DNA from: an uncultured Oleiphilaceae bacterium
GTDB taxonomy: Bacteria; Pseudomonadota; Gammaproteobacteria; Pseudomonadales; Oleiphilaceae
Reading direction: 5' to 3'
DNA: 64,000 bases
Assembly: GCA_913060665.1 (NCBI GenBank)
Contig: CAJXUY010000013.1
Span: 1-64,000, forward strand
This document shows positions 1 to 9,172 of the stretch, piece after piece. Every line of letters begins with the position of its first letter. The stretch's first letter is position 1. The notes beneath the pieces are model-generated. The model worked only from the letters and a program-made list of their open reading frames with translations, searched no databases and was not told the DNA's origin. A program made the translations under genes and the position numbers.

Positions 1-35
1 AAATTAGTCATTAACTATGAAAGTCTAAATTTTAC

Positions 36-1307
36 GTGGTCATGCAAAGCTCTCAATTAATAATGAACAATAACACCCCATACCTTAATACCAATGAAAA
101 GAGCTCCAAACTCATTGAAGTAAAGCTGCCTGCAGACTGCTTGGAAGTTGGAATGCATGTAACACGCTTAGATCGCCCTTGGACAGAAGTTCCGGTGTTA
201 TTACAGGGCCTGACCATTAACTCAATCGAAGACGTCGAACTATTAACAACCCATTGCAACTATGTATTCATTGAGATAGATGAAGAGTTCTGGCTTGATC
301 ACGGAAATAACTCTAGCAAAGACGATAACACCACACATTATCCCGGTTTTCGAGAGAAAAAAGAGTTTAGAGAAGAACTACCTCGAGCTAAATTAACGCT
401 CGAAGAAACACAGACTCACGTCGAAGAAATATTAGACTCTATCCAGCGCGAAGATGGTATTGACATTGCGAAGTCCAGGTTAGTTATCTCGAGTTGTGTA
501 AAAAGCATACTTGCCAATGCGAATGCTTTACTTTGGCTTAGTCAAATCAAAAACCAAGATCACTATACCGCTGAACACTGCATGCGGGTCGGTATCTTAA
601 CAATTGCCTTTGGTCGTTTCTTAGGTATGAAAGAGAAAGAGCTTGAACTACTCGGAATGAGCGGCATACTTCACGATGTAGGAAAAATGAAAATCCCCGA
701 AGATATCCTAAACAAGCCTGCCCGCCTAACCCGAATAGAGTTCGATATCATGAGGCAGCACACCACACTTGGAAAAGAAATTCTTGACGATTATAACGAT
801 CTTGAAGCACTGATTAAAGATGTCGCACACTACCATCATGAACGCATAGACGGCAAAGGCTACCCTGAAAAAATCCACGGTGGCTACCTCCATAAGTATA
901 TTCGTATGGTCACAATTGTTGATGCATATGACGCTATAACCAGCAACCGCAGCTATAAAGCAGGTAGTCCGGCTTTTGACGCCCTTAAGATTCTTTTCTC
1001 AGAGCGAGGCAAGCATTTCGACACAGAACTCGTCGAAGCATTCATAAGAATGATAGGGATATACCCTCCAGGAACACTAGTCGAGCTAACAAATGGCGAG
1101 GTAGGGATTGTTGTTTCAGCAAATACAGAGTCACGCTTGAGACCTAAAGTTGAGTTGGTATTGACTGCAAACAAAAAAAAACTCCCTCCCTATATTATTA
1201 ACCTATTCGATGATATTTTGGATGACTCAGGCGAAACTTATGCGATTAAATCTGGCCTGGCAAATGGCACCTACGGTATAAATATCAATGATTACATCCA
1301 AATATAA
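36..1307 (+). CDS. HD-GYP domain cyclic-di-GMP phosphodiesterase with DUF3391 N-terminus
   Basis: The protein (423 aa) probably hydrolyses cyclic-di-GMP in the cytoplasm. The first ~110 residues match the DUF3391 module that precedes many HD-GYP domains (pattern LPADCLEVGMHVTRLDRPW). The HD-GYP domain fills about residues 150-345: the metal-binding HD pair lies in GILHDVGK (~residue 213), and the signature HHERIDGKGYP follows at ~267. With both motifs intact, catalysis is likely. A tail of ~75 residues follows. The start is uncertain: GTG at 36, ATG at 42 and ATG at 63 are all in frame and none has a strong ribosome site. It stands alone, transcribed toward the hemolysin III gene across a 230-base gap. 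No receiver or sensor domain is fused, so its input signal is unknown. Confidence 0.93.
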   Translation: MVMQSSQLIMNNNTPYLNTNEKSSKLIEVKLPADCLEVGMHVTRLDRPWTEVPVLLQGLTINSIEDVELLTTHCNYVFIEIDEEFWLDHGNNSSKDDNTTHYPGFREKKEFREELPRAKLTLEETQTHVEEILDSIQREDGIDIAKSRLVISSCVKSILANANALLWLSQIKNQDHYTAEHCMRVGILTIAFGRFLGMKEKELELLGMSGILHDVGKMKIPEDILNKPARLTRIEFDIMRQHTTLGKEILDDYNDLEALIKDVAHYHHERIDGKGYPEKIHGGYLHKYIRMVTIVDAYDAITSNRSYKAGSPAFDALKILFSERGKHFDTELVEAFIRMIGIYPPGTLVELTNGEVGIVVSANTESRLRPKVELVLTANKKKLPPYIINLFDDILDDSGETYAIKSGLANGTYGININDYIQI

Positions 1308-1406
1308 CAATTTTTTATATTTCCACTATGACGCCCAATAGTACACGTAAAACAGTATTACATTTCTTTTACATTCTTATTAATCATCAATCTTTCTCTA
1401 TAGCAG

Positions 1407-1434
1407 TTGACAAAAAAGATAAGTAAGCACTTAC
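1407..1434 (+). promoter_or_regulatory. possible promoter with embedded palindrome
   Basis: A consensus TTGACA hexamer (1407-1412) is followed by the palindrome GTAAG-ca-CTTAC (1423-1434), about 110 bases upstream of the hemolysin III gene. A clear -10 box at the ideal 17-base spacing is not seen. The palindrome overlaps the core-promoter region, as an operator for a TetR-type repressor would. This is inference from pattern only. Confidence 0.3.
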
Positions 1435-1539
1435 AAACATTACAACTTAACAATAATTAAAACTAACTGCGTTGCATTACAACGGATATCACAGCTAACA
1501 TGTGCACTCTAAACAATTTGATTGGTTTTTGAGCACACT

Positions 1540-2226
1540 ATGACCCCACAACCACCCACATCAGCAACCGAAACAACAGCTCACCAAGAAGAGGCCTACT
1601 CTGCAACTGAGGAGTTTGCAAACAGTCTCACTCATGGGGCCGGGGCGATCCTTAGTATCATTGGGTTAATATTGTTACTCGCATACGCCAGCCCGATGAA
1701 TGACCCGTGGAAAATAGTCAGCTTTAGCATCTACGGTATCAGTCTGATCTCGCTGTATTTAGCATCAACTCTATACCATAGCGCTAAATGCCCCAAGCGA
1801 CGAGCACGATATAAGATGTTTGATCACTGCGCTATTTATCTTCTTATTGCAGGCTCATACACACCGTTCCTTCTGGTCAATATGAGGGATAGCGTAGGCT
1901 GGATTCTGTTCGCAGCCGTCTGGGGTATCTCTGCGGTAGGCATTATTCTAAAAATTGCATACCGGCACCGGTTTCATAACCTCAGACTGGCAACTTATTT
2001 GATCATGGGGTGGCTGGTTGTGCTTGCAGGCTCCGACTTGGTTGAGTCGCTTGCTTCAGGAGGATTAACCCTCTTAATCATCGGAGGGCTAACCTACACA
2101 CTGGGTGTTGTTTTTTATATCGGTGAACGAATCCCTTTCAATCATGCTATCTGGCACCTATTCGTATTGGGCGGCAGCACCTGTCACTATTTTGCGGTTT
2201 ACTATTACGTGCTACCTGCTGCCTAG
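1540..2226 (+). CDS. hemolysin III / PAQR family integral membrane protein
   Basis: The protein (about 228 aa) has seven hydrophobic segments and the conserved elements of the hemolysin III (YqfA/PAQR) family: an early SLTHGAGA, a STLYHS segment after the second helix, DHCAIYLLIAGSYTPF, and the late HAIWHLFVLGG...H. The His residues are the presumed metal site of PAQR proteins. It sits in the inner membrane; in bacteria its physiological role is poorly defined despite the name. I place the start at ATG 1540; a TTG six codons upstream (1522) is also in frame but less likely. It is monocistronic, with a rhodanese gene 74 bases downstream. Confidence 0.9.
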   Translation: MTPQPPTSATETTAHQEEAYSATEEFANSLTHGAGAILSIIGLILLLAYASPMNDPWKIVSFSIYGISLISLYLASTLYHSAKCPKRRARYKMFDHCAIYLLIAGSYTPFLLVNMRDSVGWILFAAVWGISAVGIILKIAYRHRFHNLRLATYLIMGWLVVLAGSDLVESLASGGLTLLIIGGLTYTLGVVFYIGERIPFNHAIWHLFVLGGSTCHYFAVYYYVLPAA

Positions 2227-2300
2227 AGAAAATTGAACCAAGACCTAATCATCACGTACTATATGCCAACTGTTTAGCGTTTAATTAAAGGTAAGCGATA

Positions 2301-2714
2301 ATGATTAAATTACGCCCATCTCATCAGGTTTTTTATCAAATAGCCTCTTTTCTTCTGCTATCGGTCTTAAGCCTCGGCTTATCGGCTAACGTCACGACTA
2401 TTCCTCAACAGGCACTGTTAGATAAGATAGCGTCAGACACGCCATTGCTAATTTTAGACGTCCGCACACCCGAAGAATATGTGGAAGGGCATGTACCGAA
2501 TGCCATTAATATTCCTCATGACGAAATCAAGCAACAAGTATCATTAATAGCTCAAGCAGAAAGCGAAGGAAAAGAGATTGTCGTGTATTGTCGCAGTGGT
2601 CGCCGCGCGGGATATGTAGAGAGTGTTTTACACTCATCAGGTATACGGTCGCTGCACCACCTCGAAGGTGACATGAATGCCTGGACTAAGAGTAATCATC
2701 CTACCGAACGCTAA
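2301..2714 (+). CDS. exported single-domain rhodanese-like protein
   Basis: The protein (137 aa) begins with an N-terminal hydrophobic signal (about residues 12-29, ending near LSAN), so it is probably periplasmic. One rhodanese domain follows: DVRTPEEYVEGHVPNAINIPHDEI carries the conserved EY..GH and N.P motifs, and the catalytic cysteine sits in the loop CRSGRR (~residue 99). Proteins of this type transfer sulfane sulfur or act on thiol and cyanide stress; the true substrate is unknown. AGGTAAGCGATA precedes the ATG and gives a reasonable ribosome site. It converges with the EamA exporter across a hairpin terminator. Confidence 0.9.
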   Translation: MIKLRPSHQVFYQIASFLLLSVLSLGLSANVTTIPQQALLDKIASDTPLLILDVRTPEEYVEGHVPNAINIPHDEIKQQVSLIAQAESEGKEIVVYCRSGRRAGYVESVLHSSGIRSLHHLEGDMNAWTKSNHPTER

Positions 2715-2733
2715 ATTGATCCCGGTTGACCAC

Positions 2734-2760
2734 AAAAAAGGCGCTTTCGAAAAAGCGCCC
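2734..2760 (-). terminator. intrinsic terminator of the EamA gene
   Basis: An 8-bp perfect stem (GGCGCTTT 2740-2747 with AAAGCGCC 2752-2759) closes a 4-base loop. Read on the minus strand it is followed by six T residues, so it best serves the minus-strand EamA gene. It may also stop the convergent rhodanese transcript. Confidence 0.8.
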
Positions 2761-2775
2761 TTAAACCAGTGGTAC

Positions 2776-3669
2776 TCAGTAACGCCCCCTCATTACCCGA
2801 CCTATCAATAAGTCACCCCAATGATAGATAACTAACCCCAGTACGATACAAGCAGCACCCGCCACTAACCCTAGGCCAATCATTTCATTGTTTAGCAGCG
2901 CCCCTAGCACAATCGCAAAAACAGGTGTAATTAACGTCACCAGTGCCACCGTGCTAGGTGGCAGTTTTTGCAAAACATAAAAGTAAGAAACAAAGCCAAT
3001 CAACGAACCAAATAATGCCAGATATACAATAGACATTAGAGACCTCAACTCCCAATCGGATATGGCAACAGGCGTATCAAGCATTAGCGCACTAGCTAAA
3101 TAAAGTGGCAACGAGAGCAACAACGCCCCAACCGTAGTGGCAAACGGATGAAGGTGTGCACTACTACGCTTAACTAACACCCCACTGGTACTAAATAACA
3201 ATACCGCCATAAGAATAAAGATAATGCCGCTATAGTCTTCGCCACTCACCAACAGATCACTCGCGAAAACAACCCCAAGCCCTACCAGCGCAACAAGCGT
3301 GGCTAACCAACGCACTTTAGTGAAGGTCACATCGCCTAAAATACGTTGAGCCAATAAACCGGAAACGAGCGGTGACAAACCAAACACAACCGAAATTAAC
3401 CCCGATGGTATCGACTTGGCTGCGAGATAAGTACACAGCATTGCACCAAATACGCCTAATACTGAACAGCCATAAACATGCACTGCCTGTTTGTTCCAGG
3501 GCAGAGGTATACGGCGCCATTTCAGAATAATAAAACCTACCACCGCTGCAATTAACATACGCAGCAATGCAGCCATAACGGGCGGCACCGATTCACTACT
3601 CCACACAACCCCTAGCGGGGTTGTAGACCAAACAATAACGACAGCAGCATAAGCTGCAGGAATAGACAT
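2776..3669 (-). CDS. EamA/DMT family transporter
   Basis: The protein (297 aa) has about ten predicted transmembrane helices arranged as two EamA repeats, the layout of drug/metabolite transporters in the inner membrane. The N-terminal helix carries VVIVWSTTPLGVVWSSESVPP, typical of the first EamA repeat, and the second repeat includes LALFGSLIGFVSYFYVL. Family members export amino acids, nucleobases or drugs; the substrate cannot be read from sequence. AGGAGAGG six bases before the ATG is a strong ribosome site and fixes the start. It is transcribed alone, with its own terminator downstream. Confidence 0.9.
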   Translation of the reverse strand: MSIPAAYAAVVIVWSTTPLGVVWSSESVPPVMAALLRMLIAAVVGFIILKWRRIPLPWNKQAVHVYGCSVLGVFGAMLCTYLAAKSIPSGLISVVFGLSPLVSGLLAQRILGDVTFTKVRWLATLVALVGLGVVFASDLLVSGEDYSGIIFILMAVLLFSTSGVLVKRSSAHLHPFATTVGALLLSLPLYLASALMLDTPVAISDWELRSLMSIVYLALFGSLIGFVSYFYVLQKLPPSTVALVTLITPVFAIVLGALLNNEMIGLGLVAGAACIVLGLVIYHWGDLLIGRVMRGRY

Positions 3670-4002
3670 ATCCCTCTCCTTTCCAAAATAAAAATAACCT
3701 CTTCAAGCCGAAACTATGTTCATGAGGCAATTTCAGAATATAGAAAGAAAAAGGCCGCAGAACTTAACGCTGCGGCCTTTAGAAATTGTGGTTTAGTAAT
3801 TATACCGATTAATAAACAGCTACTCAGTACAATGAATCCTCACAACACCCCCAACACACAGCAACAAGCAGGCTCGTCGACAAACGAGCCACCAGGGCAT
3901 GATGAATTGACTATGTTTAGAAGAAATATTCATTGCTTTATAAGGTCTACATTAACTGAGCTTTACTGAATGGATAATACTAGTAGAGTATGGCAAAGCA
4001 AG
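3670..4002. other. intergenic region with two hairpins
   Basis: No gene is visible in these 333 bases. They hold the start signals of the EamA gene at the left, a terminator at 3751-3779, and a second stem GGCTCGT/ACGAGCC (3871-3877 with 3884-3890, 6-base loop) without a T-run. Confidence 0.6.
3751..3779 (-). terminator. intrinsic terminator
   Basis: A 10-bp stem AAGGCCGCAG/CTGCGGCCTT surrounds a 9-base loop. On the minus strand the stem runs into TTTTTCTTTC, which fits termination of the solute-binding-protein operon coming from 6.5 kb. It could act in both directions. Confidence 0.7.
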
Positions 4003-4794
4003 TCAATTGCTTAAACGGTATATTTTTTCCACGTCACCATTTCGATACATTTGGGTAATTGTTTTTTGCAGCTGCTTCACGATGGTTCTATCAACACCGA
4101 GATTACACGCCATGGCTCTGACCGTCGTAAAAAACACCATTTCAGGCTCTGCAAGAGGGAGCTCTTCGTCTTTAATTAAGAACTTGGCCGACTCGATATC
4201 CGATACCCACAAATCAACTCTACCTTTAAGCAGTTTTCGCGCATTGAGTTCATTGCGGCCCGCATACTCAACATTAAACCCAGAGTTTTCTAAGTATTCC
4301 CCCACACCGCTCCCCAGATAACTTCCTAACTTATAGGCTTTCGCATCCTCAAGCGTTTGCAGTTTGACCGGCCTTTCAGGATGGCTAAATAAACCATGCT
4401 TTGAAATTAATACAGGGCTAACCCATTGAAGTTTAACTTCTCTTTCTTGACTTCGCGCAACGGGGAAGACACAAAACCCATCCGTTTCAACCGTAGTTAA
4501 TAAAGCCCTCTTGGGGGGCATCAATCTCAACTTATATTCAACATCCGCCTGTCGAAATAGTTCTTTTACGACATTAACCACGACACCGACAGGTTCTCCG
4601 CTCTTTTGGTAAGTCAACGGCCTCTCAATAAATGTGACGACATTAAGCGGTTTAGCTTGAATCCCCGGATGCAAACCTAAAAGCATCAACCATACAAGCA
4701 CCGCGAAACCTTTAACCCAAAACGACCGGCTACTGCAAAAATACAACGTATCTTGAGTTCTATATTTACTGCCAGGCACGGATAGCCTCTTCAT
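4003..4794 (-). CDS. periplasmic amino-acid-type solute-binding protein (SBP family 3)
   Basis: The mature part reads as a family 3 (PAAT-like) periplasmic binding protein: NVVTFIERPLTYQKSGEPVGVVVNVVKEL near the start, a Y-LGSYLGSGVGEYL segment and a C-terminal helix ending GDVEKIYRLSN. A hydrophobic signal (WVKGFAVLVWLMLLG) precedes it. At ~260 aa it has the usual length. The start is unclear: GTG 4845, ATG 4824, ATG 4794 and GTG 4779 are all in frame, and AAGAGG lies six bases before GTG 4779. In every case the gene overlaps the end of the upstream binding-protein gene, implying translational coupling. No permease or ATPase gene is adjacent, so it may deliver ligand to a transporter elsewhere or act as a sensor. 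Confidence 0.8.
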   Translation of the reverse strand: MKRLSVPGSKYRTQDTLYFCSSRSFWVKGFAVLVWLMLLGLHPGIQAKPLNVVTFIERPLTYQKSGEPVGVVVNVVKELFRQADVEYKLRLMPPKRALLTTVETDGFCVFPVARSQEREVKLQWVSPVLISKHGLFSHPERPVKLQTLEDAKAYKLGSYLGSGVGEYLENSGFNVEYAGRNELNARKLLKGRVDLWVSDIESAKFLIKDEELPLAEPEMVFFTTVRAMACNLGVDRTIVKQLQKTITQMYRNGDVEKIYRLSN

Positions 4795-6505
4795 AGCTTG
4801 ACGTTTTTCCTTTAGGCTGTTCATCCCGCGGAGCTTTCGGTGCACCTTCTCGCTTCAGCCATGTCTCTTCCGGCTCAATTTCATTGAGAATGGGTTTACA
4901 TTGCAATGCTGATTCTTCGGCCATCTGCTGCATTTCAGCATCCATCGCTTCTGCCATATGGTGCATTGCCTCCACTACAGTTTCATTTCCTTCAACTGCA
5001 CGCGATACAAACTGCCACCAAAAATTCGAGAGTCGAGCATAGTCAGGCACATTAGCCCCTGTTGGCGTCCATACATCACGTCCTTTACTACGATAAAACT
5101 CAACTAAGCCTCCCAGATAAGGTGCTCTTTCGGTCATGACAGACGAATCGATATCAGAGGCCCTAATAGGTGTTAAACCTACCAGAGTCTTTTTTAATGA
5201 CACTGTTTTTGAAACCACGAACTGGGCATAAAGCCATGCAGCATCACGTCGCTTGGGCGGTGTATTTTTTAACAATGTCCACGACCCAGCATCCTGATAG
5301 CCAAGCTTCATACCCTGATCCCAATATGCGCCATGGGGTGAAGGCGCCATACGCCATTTCGGTGTACCGTCTTCGTTAACCACCGAAAGTCCCGGTTCAG
5401 TTAATGACGTTGTAAAGCCGGTATACCAAAACACTTGCTGGGCAATGTTTCCTTTAGCGACCCACTTACCTGCCTCGGTAAAGTTCAGGTCTTTCGCTTC
5501 AGGCGGTGCATATTTATCAAGCCACTCAACAAACTTGGTCACGGCATACACAGCAGCAGGTCCATCAACCGCACCACCACGTTTAACAGATGCGCCCACA
5601 GGTTGGCAACCGACCACCCTAATACCCCATTCATCAACAGGGTAACCATTCGGCAAACCTATATCTCCTGCCCCCGCCATTGATAACCAGGCATCAGACA
5701 TACGCCAACCCAAAGAAGGGTCTGTCTTGGCATAGTCCATATGTCCCCAAACCCGCTTACCATCAATCTTTTTTACATGAACCGTAAAAAACTCGGCGAT
5801 ATCTTCATAGGCGCTCCAGTTTCTGGGCACACCTAACTCGTAGCCGTAGCGTGTTTTAAATCTGCGTTGTAGGTCTGCCCGGGAAAACCAGTCATGTCGA
5901 TACCAATATAAATTAGCAAACTGCTGGTCAGGTAGCTGATATAACCTACCATCAGGCCCCTCTGTAAATGAAAGACCTATGAAGTCATCCAAATCCAGCG
6001 TCGGCAGCGTAATATCTTTCCCTTCTTGTACCATATAGTCACTGAGCACTACTGTTTCTCCCGAACGGTAGTGGTAACCAATTAAATCACTGTCATTTAC
6101 ATAAGCATCATAAAGATTTACACCCGTTTGAATCTGAGTTTGAAGTTTTTTGATAACATCATCTTCACCGGTCAACTCATGAACAACGTTAATGCCGGTA
6201 ATTTCGCTAAATGCGCGCGTCAGAACGTTAGACTCATATACATGGGTATCAATTCGCTCAGATACCACCCGAACCGTCATGCCCCGAAATGGCTTTGCTG
6301 CGTTTGCAAACCAGCGCATCTCTTCCATTTGCTGGGCAGCCGAAAGTGTTGAGACTTTGAACTCATTCTCTAGCCACTTTTTCGCAGCAATCTCATGAAA
6401 TCTATCTTCATTCGCGACAGCATCACTACCCCAGCTGGCCACCAACAAACTGACAATTAGACACCCACTATATCGTTTCAGAACACACCCTAAATATCTA
6501 TTCAC
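4766..6505 (-). CDS. extracellular solute-binding protein family 1, GlpV-like
   Basis: The protein (579 aa) has a signal peptide (hydrophobic CLIVSLLVASWG, cleavage near DAVANE) and the layout of a large family 1 sugar/polyol-binding protein. The segments MRWFANAAKPFRGMTV and ITGINVVHELTGEDDVIKK, followed by INDSDLIG-like YVNDSDLIGYHYR, recall the glycerol-binding proteins called GlpV in rhizobial glycerol ABC systems; this is from memory and not verified. It is larger than the usual ~420-450 aa of the family, as GlpV proteins are. It overlaps the next gene at its 3' end. No ABC permease or ATPase genes lie within the window near it, which is unusual. A GlpD-like dehydrogenase lies 41 kb away and gives no linkage. 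Confidence 0.8.
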   Translation of the reverse strand: MNRYLGCVLKRYSGCLIVSLLVASWGSDAVANEDRFHEIAAKKWLENEFKVSTLSAAQQMEEMRWFANAAKPFRGMTVRVVSERIDTHVYESNVLTRAFSEITGINVVHELTGEDDVIKKLQTQIQTGVNLYDAYVNDSDLIGYHYRSGETVVLSDYMVQEGKDITLPTLDLDDFIGLSFTEGPDGRLYQLPDQQFANLYWYRHDWFSRADLQRRFKTRYGYELGVPRNWSAYEDIAEFFTVHVKKIDGKRVWGHMDYAKTDPSLGWRMSDAWLSMAGAGDIGLPNGYPVDEWGIRVVGCQPVGASVKRGGAVDGPAAVYAVTKFVEWLDKYAPPEAKDLNFTEAGKWVAKGNIAQQVFWYTGFTTSLTEPGLSVVNEDGTPKWRMAPSPHGAYWDQGMKLGYQDAGSWTLLKNTPPKRRDAAWLYAQFVVSKTVSLKKTLVGLTPIRASDIDSSVMTERAPYLGGLVEFYRSKGRDVWTPTGANVPDYARLSNFWWQFVSRAVEGNETVVEAMHHMAEAMDAEMQQMAEESALQCKPILNEIEPEETWLKREGAPKAPRDEQPKGKTSSYEEAIRAWQ

Positions 6506-6730
6506 AATAATTAACAGCGCACTAATATTGGCGCGAGCCGTAGCTTACAGTTTTAATATCCTAACTATTGATTAGAGTATAGCGTCAATCAAAAAAATTA
6601 AGCAGAAATAACATAATAAGTTGATCTAATAGTTACTCATAGGTTTTATACTGGCAACTAGTTCATATATGCTTTATGAGATATTGGGAGGGAAAGTTAA
6701 GTGCCCATCAATCAGCTAATAGAAAACTGG

Positions 6731-6745
6731 GGGCAAGAATTGCCC
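6731..6745. promoter_or_regulatory. inverted repeat upstream of copA
   Basis: A perfect GGGCAA-gaa-TTGCCC dyad lies 44 bases before the copA start. It could be an operator or part of a leader hairpin. It does not match the CueR operator as I know it, so the regulator is unknown. Confidence 0.35.
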
Positions 6746-6788
6746 AAAGACATTGAAGCGCCTCCTCTTAACAATAGGACTGACTGTC

Positions 6789-9059
6789 ATGAGTGAAAAC
6801 AAGCGCATCAGGCTCGCTGTTACAGGCGCGAAGTGCGCAGGCTGCGTCAGTAAAATTGAAACAGCATTGCAATCTGTCGAAGGTGTTACCAGCGCGACGA
6901 TGAATTTTGCTGAACGAACGGCCGAAGCAATGGGTTCGATGTCGCCCTCGATGTTAATACAGAGCATTGAAAACGCTGGATTTGGCGTCTCTATCATCGA
7001 AGATGAAGAAAAAGCCCAACAAGAGCGAGAAGCCCTTGACCAAATTCATTATAAGAAACTCATGGGCAATATGGCCTTTGCCTTAACGGTAGGGGTACTG
7101 TTAATGACATTCGGGTTACTCGATGGATCAATGACAGTCGAGTCTACAAGTGAAAGAATTGTATGGTTTCTGGTGGGGCTAGTAACTCTAGGTATCCTCT
7201 ATCAATCGGGCGGTCACTTTTTTACCGGCGCATGGCAATCGTTTAAAAACCACAGTGCAAACATGGACACCCTGATTGCATTAGGTACCGGAGCAGCCTG
7301 GGGTTACTCAATGTACGTCATACTGCTACCTGAGACACTTCCTCAGGAGGCACGGCATATCTACTTTGAAGCTGCAGCCATGATTATTGGGCTAGTAAAC
7401 TTAGGAATGGCACTGGAAGTCAGAGCAAGAGGCAAAACATCTCAAGCCATTAAAAGGCTATTGGGGCTGCAAGCAAAAACCGCTCGTATCATTCGCGATA
7501 ACCAAGAGCAAGATATCCCTATCGCCAGCGTACAGCTAGGCGATAAATTACGTGTTCGCCCAGGGGAGAAGGTTCCCGTTGATGGCCGGGTGATAGAGGG
7601 TCAAAGCCTTATTGACGAGTCAATGCTTACCGGTGAACCACTACCCGTGGCGAAAGTCTCTGGTGATGAAGTGGCTGCAGGCACCTTAAACAACACAGGG
7701 TCACTGATCTTTGAAGCAACGCGAGTCGGTCATCAAACAGCGCTCGCACAAATCATAAGCCAAGTTAAAAAGGCTCAAAATACCAAGCCCGCAATTGGCC
7801 GGTTAGCCGATACTATTTCTGCGATATTTGTACCTAGCGTGATGATTATTGCCGTTGTAGCGGCCTTAGCGTGGTTTAACCTCGGCCCCGACCCTAAAAT
7901 CGCCTATATGCTGGTCGCGACGATGAGCGTATTGATTATCGCTTGCCCCTGTGCGCTAGGGTTAGCTACGCCAATGGCAGTGATGGTCGGGGTAGGAAAA
8001 GCCGCCCAGTTTGGGGTACTGATTCGAAAAGGCGAAGCACTTCAGAATGCGGGCAAATTAGACATAATCGTATTAGACAAAACCGGTACGATTACTCAAG
8101 GAAAGCCCCGCCTGGTCAAACAGTTCATGGTTGACGGCATAGATAAAACCCAGATATTGAGGTTAGCCGCTAGCATTGAACAGGTCTCTGAACACCCTTT
8201 GGCGGCTGCCATCATTCATGAAGCCAAGAGCAACCACCTCGCACTATCAGCTTGTCTTGATTTTTACGCGGAGAGCGGCCAAGGTATTAGCGGCCGCATT
8301 GAGGACCAAACCATACTGCTGGGAAATCAACGTTGGATGGAGACTCACCATATCGACGTAACAAACCTACTCGAAACCGCGTTTGACTGGTCAACACAGG
8401 CCATCACCCCTTTATTTATGGCGATTGATGGACAAGCCGCGAGCTTGCTGGGCGTTTCAGATCCTATCAAGGTAGATTCCAAAGACGCCATTAAACGATT
8501 AAATGCAAAAGGCCTGAGGGTCATTATGCTAACCGGCGACAAAGAGTCGACAGCACAGGCCATTGCACAACAAGTCGGCATCAACAACGTCATTGCTGAT
8601 GTACTGCCTACGGACAAAGGGGATGCCATCCGCAATCTGCAACAGCAAGGTTCAGTTGTCGGCATGGTCGGAGACGGTATTAACGATGCCCCTGCACTGG
8701 CCTTGGCAAATGTAGGGTTTGCCATCGGCACAGGCACAGATGTCGCTATCGAAAGTGCCGACATTACCTTAATGCGAGGTTCACTTCACAGCGTAGTCGA
8801 TGCGATAGAGATTTCTAACGCCACGGTACGCAATATTAAACAAAACCTGTTTGGCGCATTTATCTATAACGGACTCGGCATCCCCATTGCGGCTGGCCTT
8901 CTCTACCCGCTCATTGGCATACTGCTTAACCCGATGATCGCAGGTGCTGCCATGTCATTCTCTTCATTTACCGTGGTCAGCAACGCCAATCGTTTGCGCT
9001 TATTCAAACCCACACACACAACAAAATACCCTGCACCAAAAACGGTAGGAGACGCTTAA
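6789..9059 (+). CDS. copA: copper-translocating P1B-type ATPase
   Basis: The protein (756 aa) exports Cu(I) across the inner membrane using ATP. One N-terminal metal-binding domain carries GAKCAGC (~residues 14-20). Then come the actuator motif TGEP (~281), the transport-site motif CPC in IIACPCALG (~386), the phosphorylation site DKTGT (~430), the HP motif in SEHPLAA and the hinge GDGIND (~628). The final helix has the MSFSS element of copper pumps, and with CPC this supports Cu(I). I choose ATG 6789, nine bases after TAGGA; a TTG at 6753 is in frame but poorly supported. Its stop overlaps a 22-codon ORF, and a DUF411 gene follows, a common copper-resistance neighbourhood. Confidence 0.95.
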   Translation: MSENKRIRLAVTGAKCAGCVSKIETALQSVEGVTSATMNFAERTAEAMGSMSPSMLIQSIENAGFGVSIIEDEEKAQQEREALDQIHYKKLMGNMAFALTVGVLLMTFGLLDGSMTVESTSERIVWFLVGLVTLGILYQSGGHFFTGAWQSFKNHSANMDTLIALGTGAAWGYSMYVILLPETLPQEARHIYFEAAAMIIGLVNLGMALEVRARGKTSQAIKRLLGLQAKTARIIRDNQEQDIPIASVQLGDKLRVRPGEKVPVDGRVIEGQSLIDESMLTGEPLPVAKVSGDEVAAGTLNNTGSLIFEATRVGHQTALAQIISQVKKAQNTKPAIGRLADTISAIFVPSVMIIAVVAALAWFNLGPDPKIAYMLVATMSVLIIACPCALGLATPMAVMVGVGKAAQFGVLIRKGEALQNAGKLDIIVLDKTGTITQGKPRLVKQFMVDGIDKTQILRLAASIEQVSEHPLAAAIIHEAKSNHLALSACLDFYAESGQGISGRIEDQTILLGNQRWMETHHIDVTNLLETAFDWSTQAITPLFMAIDGQAASLLGVSDPIKVDSKDAIKRLNAKGLRVIMLTGDKESTAQAIAQQVGINNVIADVLPTDKGDAIRNLQQQGSVVGMVGDGINDAPALALANVGFAIGTGTDVAIESADITLMRGSLHSVVDAIEISNATVRNIKQNLFGAFIYNGLGIPIAAGLLYPLIGILLNPMIAGAAMSFSSFTVVSNANRLRLFKPTHTTKYPAPKTVGDA

Positions 9060-9127
9060 TGGAGACTCTCATCAACGGCAGCGGTATCGCACTAATCGGC
9101 TTTATCGTTTGGTGGTTTTGGCTATAG
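9059..9127 (+). CDS. 22-residue membrane peptide overlapping copA
   Basis: An ATG overlaps the copA stop (TAATG), with TAGGAG eight bases upstream, and opens a 22-codon frame. After a short polar start the peptide is one hydrophobic helix ending IVWWFWL. From memory, that ending resembles the N-terminal anchor of cupredoxin-type proteins often encoded next to copA. The frame stops at TAG, and the following in-frame codons (LKQPQPTN then TAA) do not restore a cupredoxin domain. It is therefore either a genuine small pump-associated peptide or the stub of a lost cupredoxin gene. The good ribosome site and tight coupling favour translation. Confidence 0.55.
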   Translation: METLINGSGIALIGFIVWWFWL

Positions 9128-9172
9128 CTGAAACAACCTCAACCTACTAATTAAATTTGTAAGGTATCAATC

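Noticed and set aside
6700-6760. CueR operator before copA
   Set aside because: The dyad GGGCAA-gaa-TTGCCC does not fit the CueR operator as I know it, so no regulator is named.
8345-8764. Open frame of 139 codons antisense to copA
   Set aside because: It lies wholly within the strongly conserved ATPase domain of CopA and shows only the composition expected of a shadow frame.
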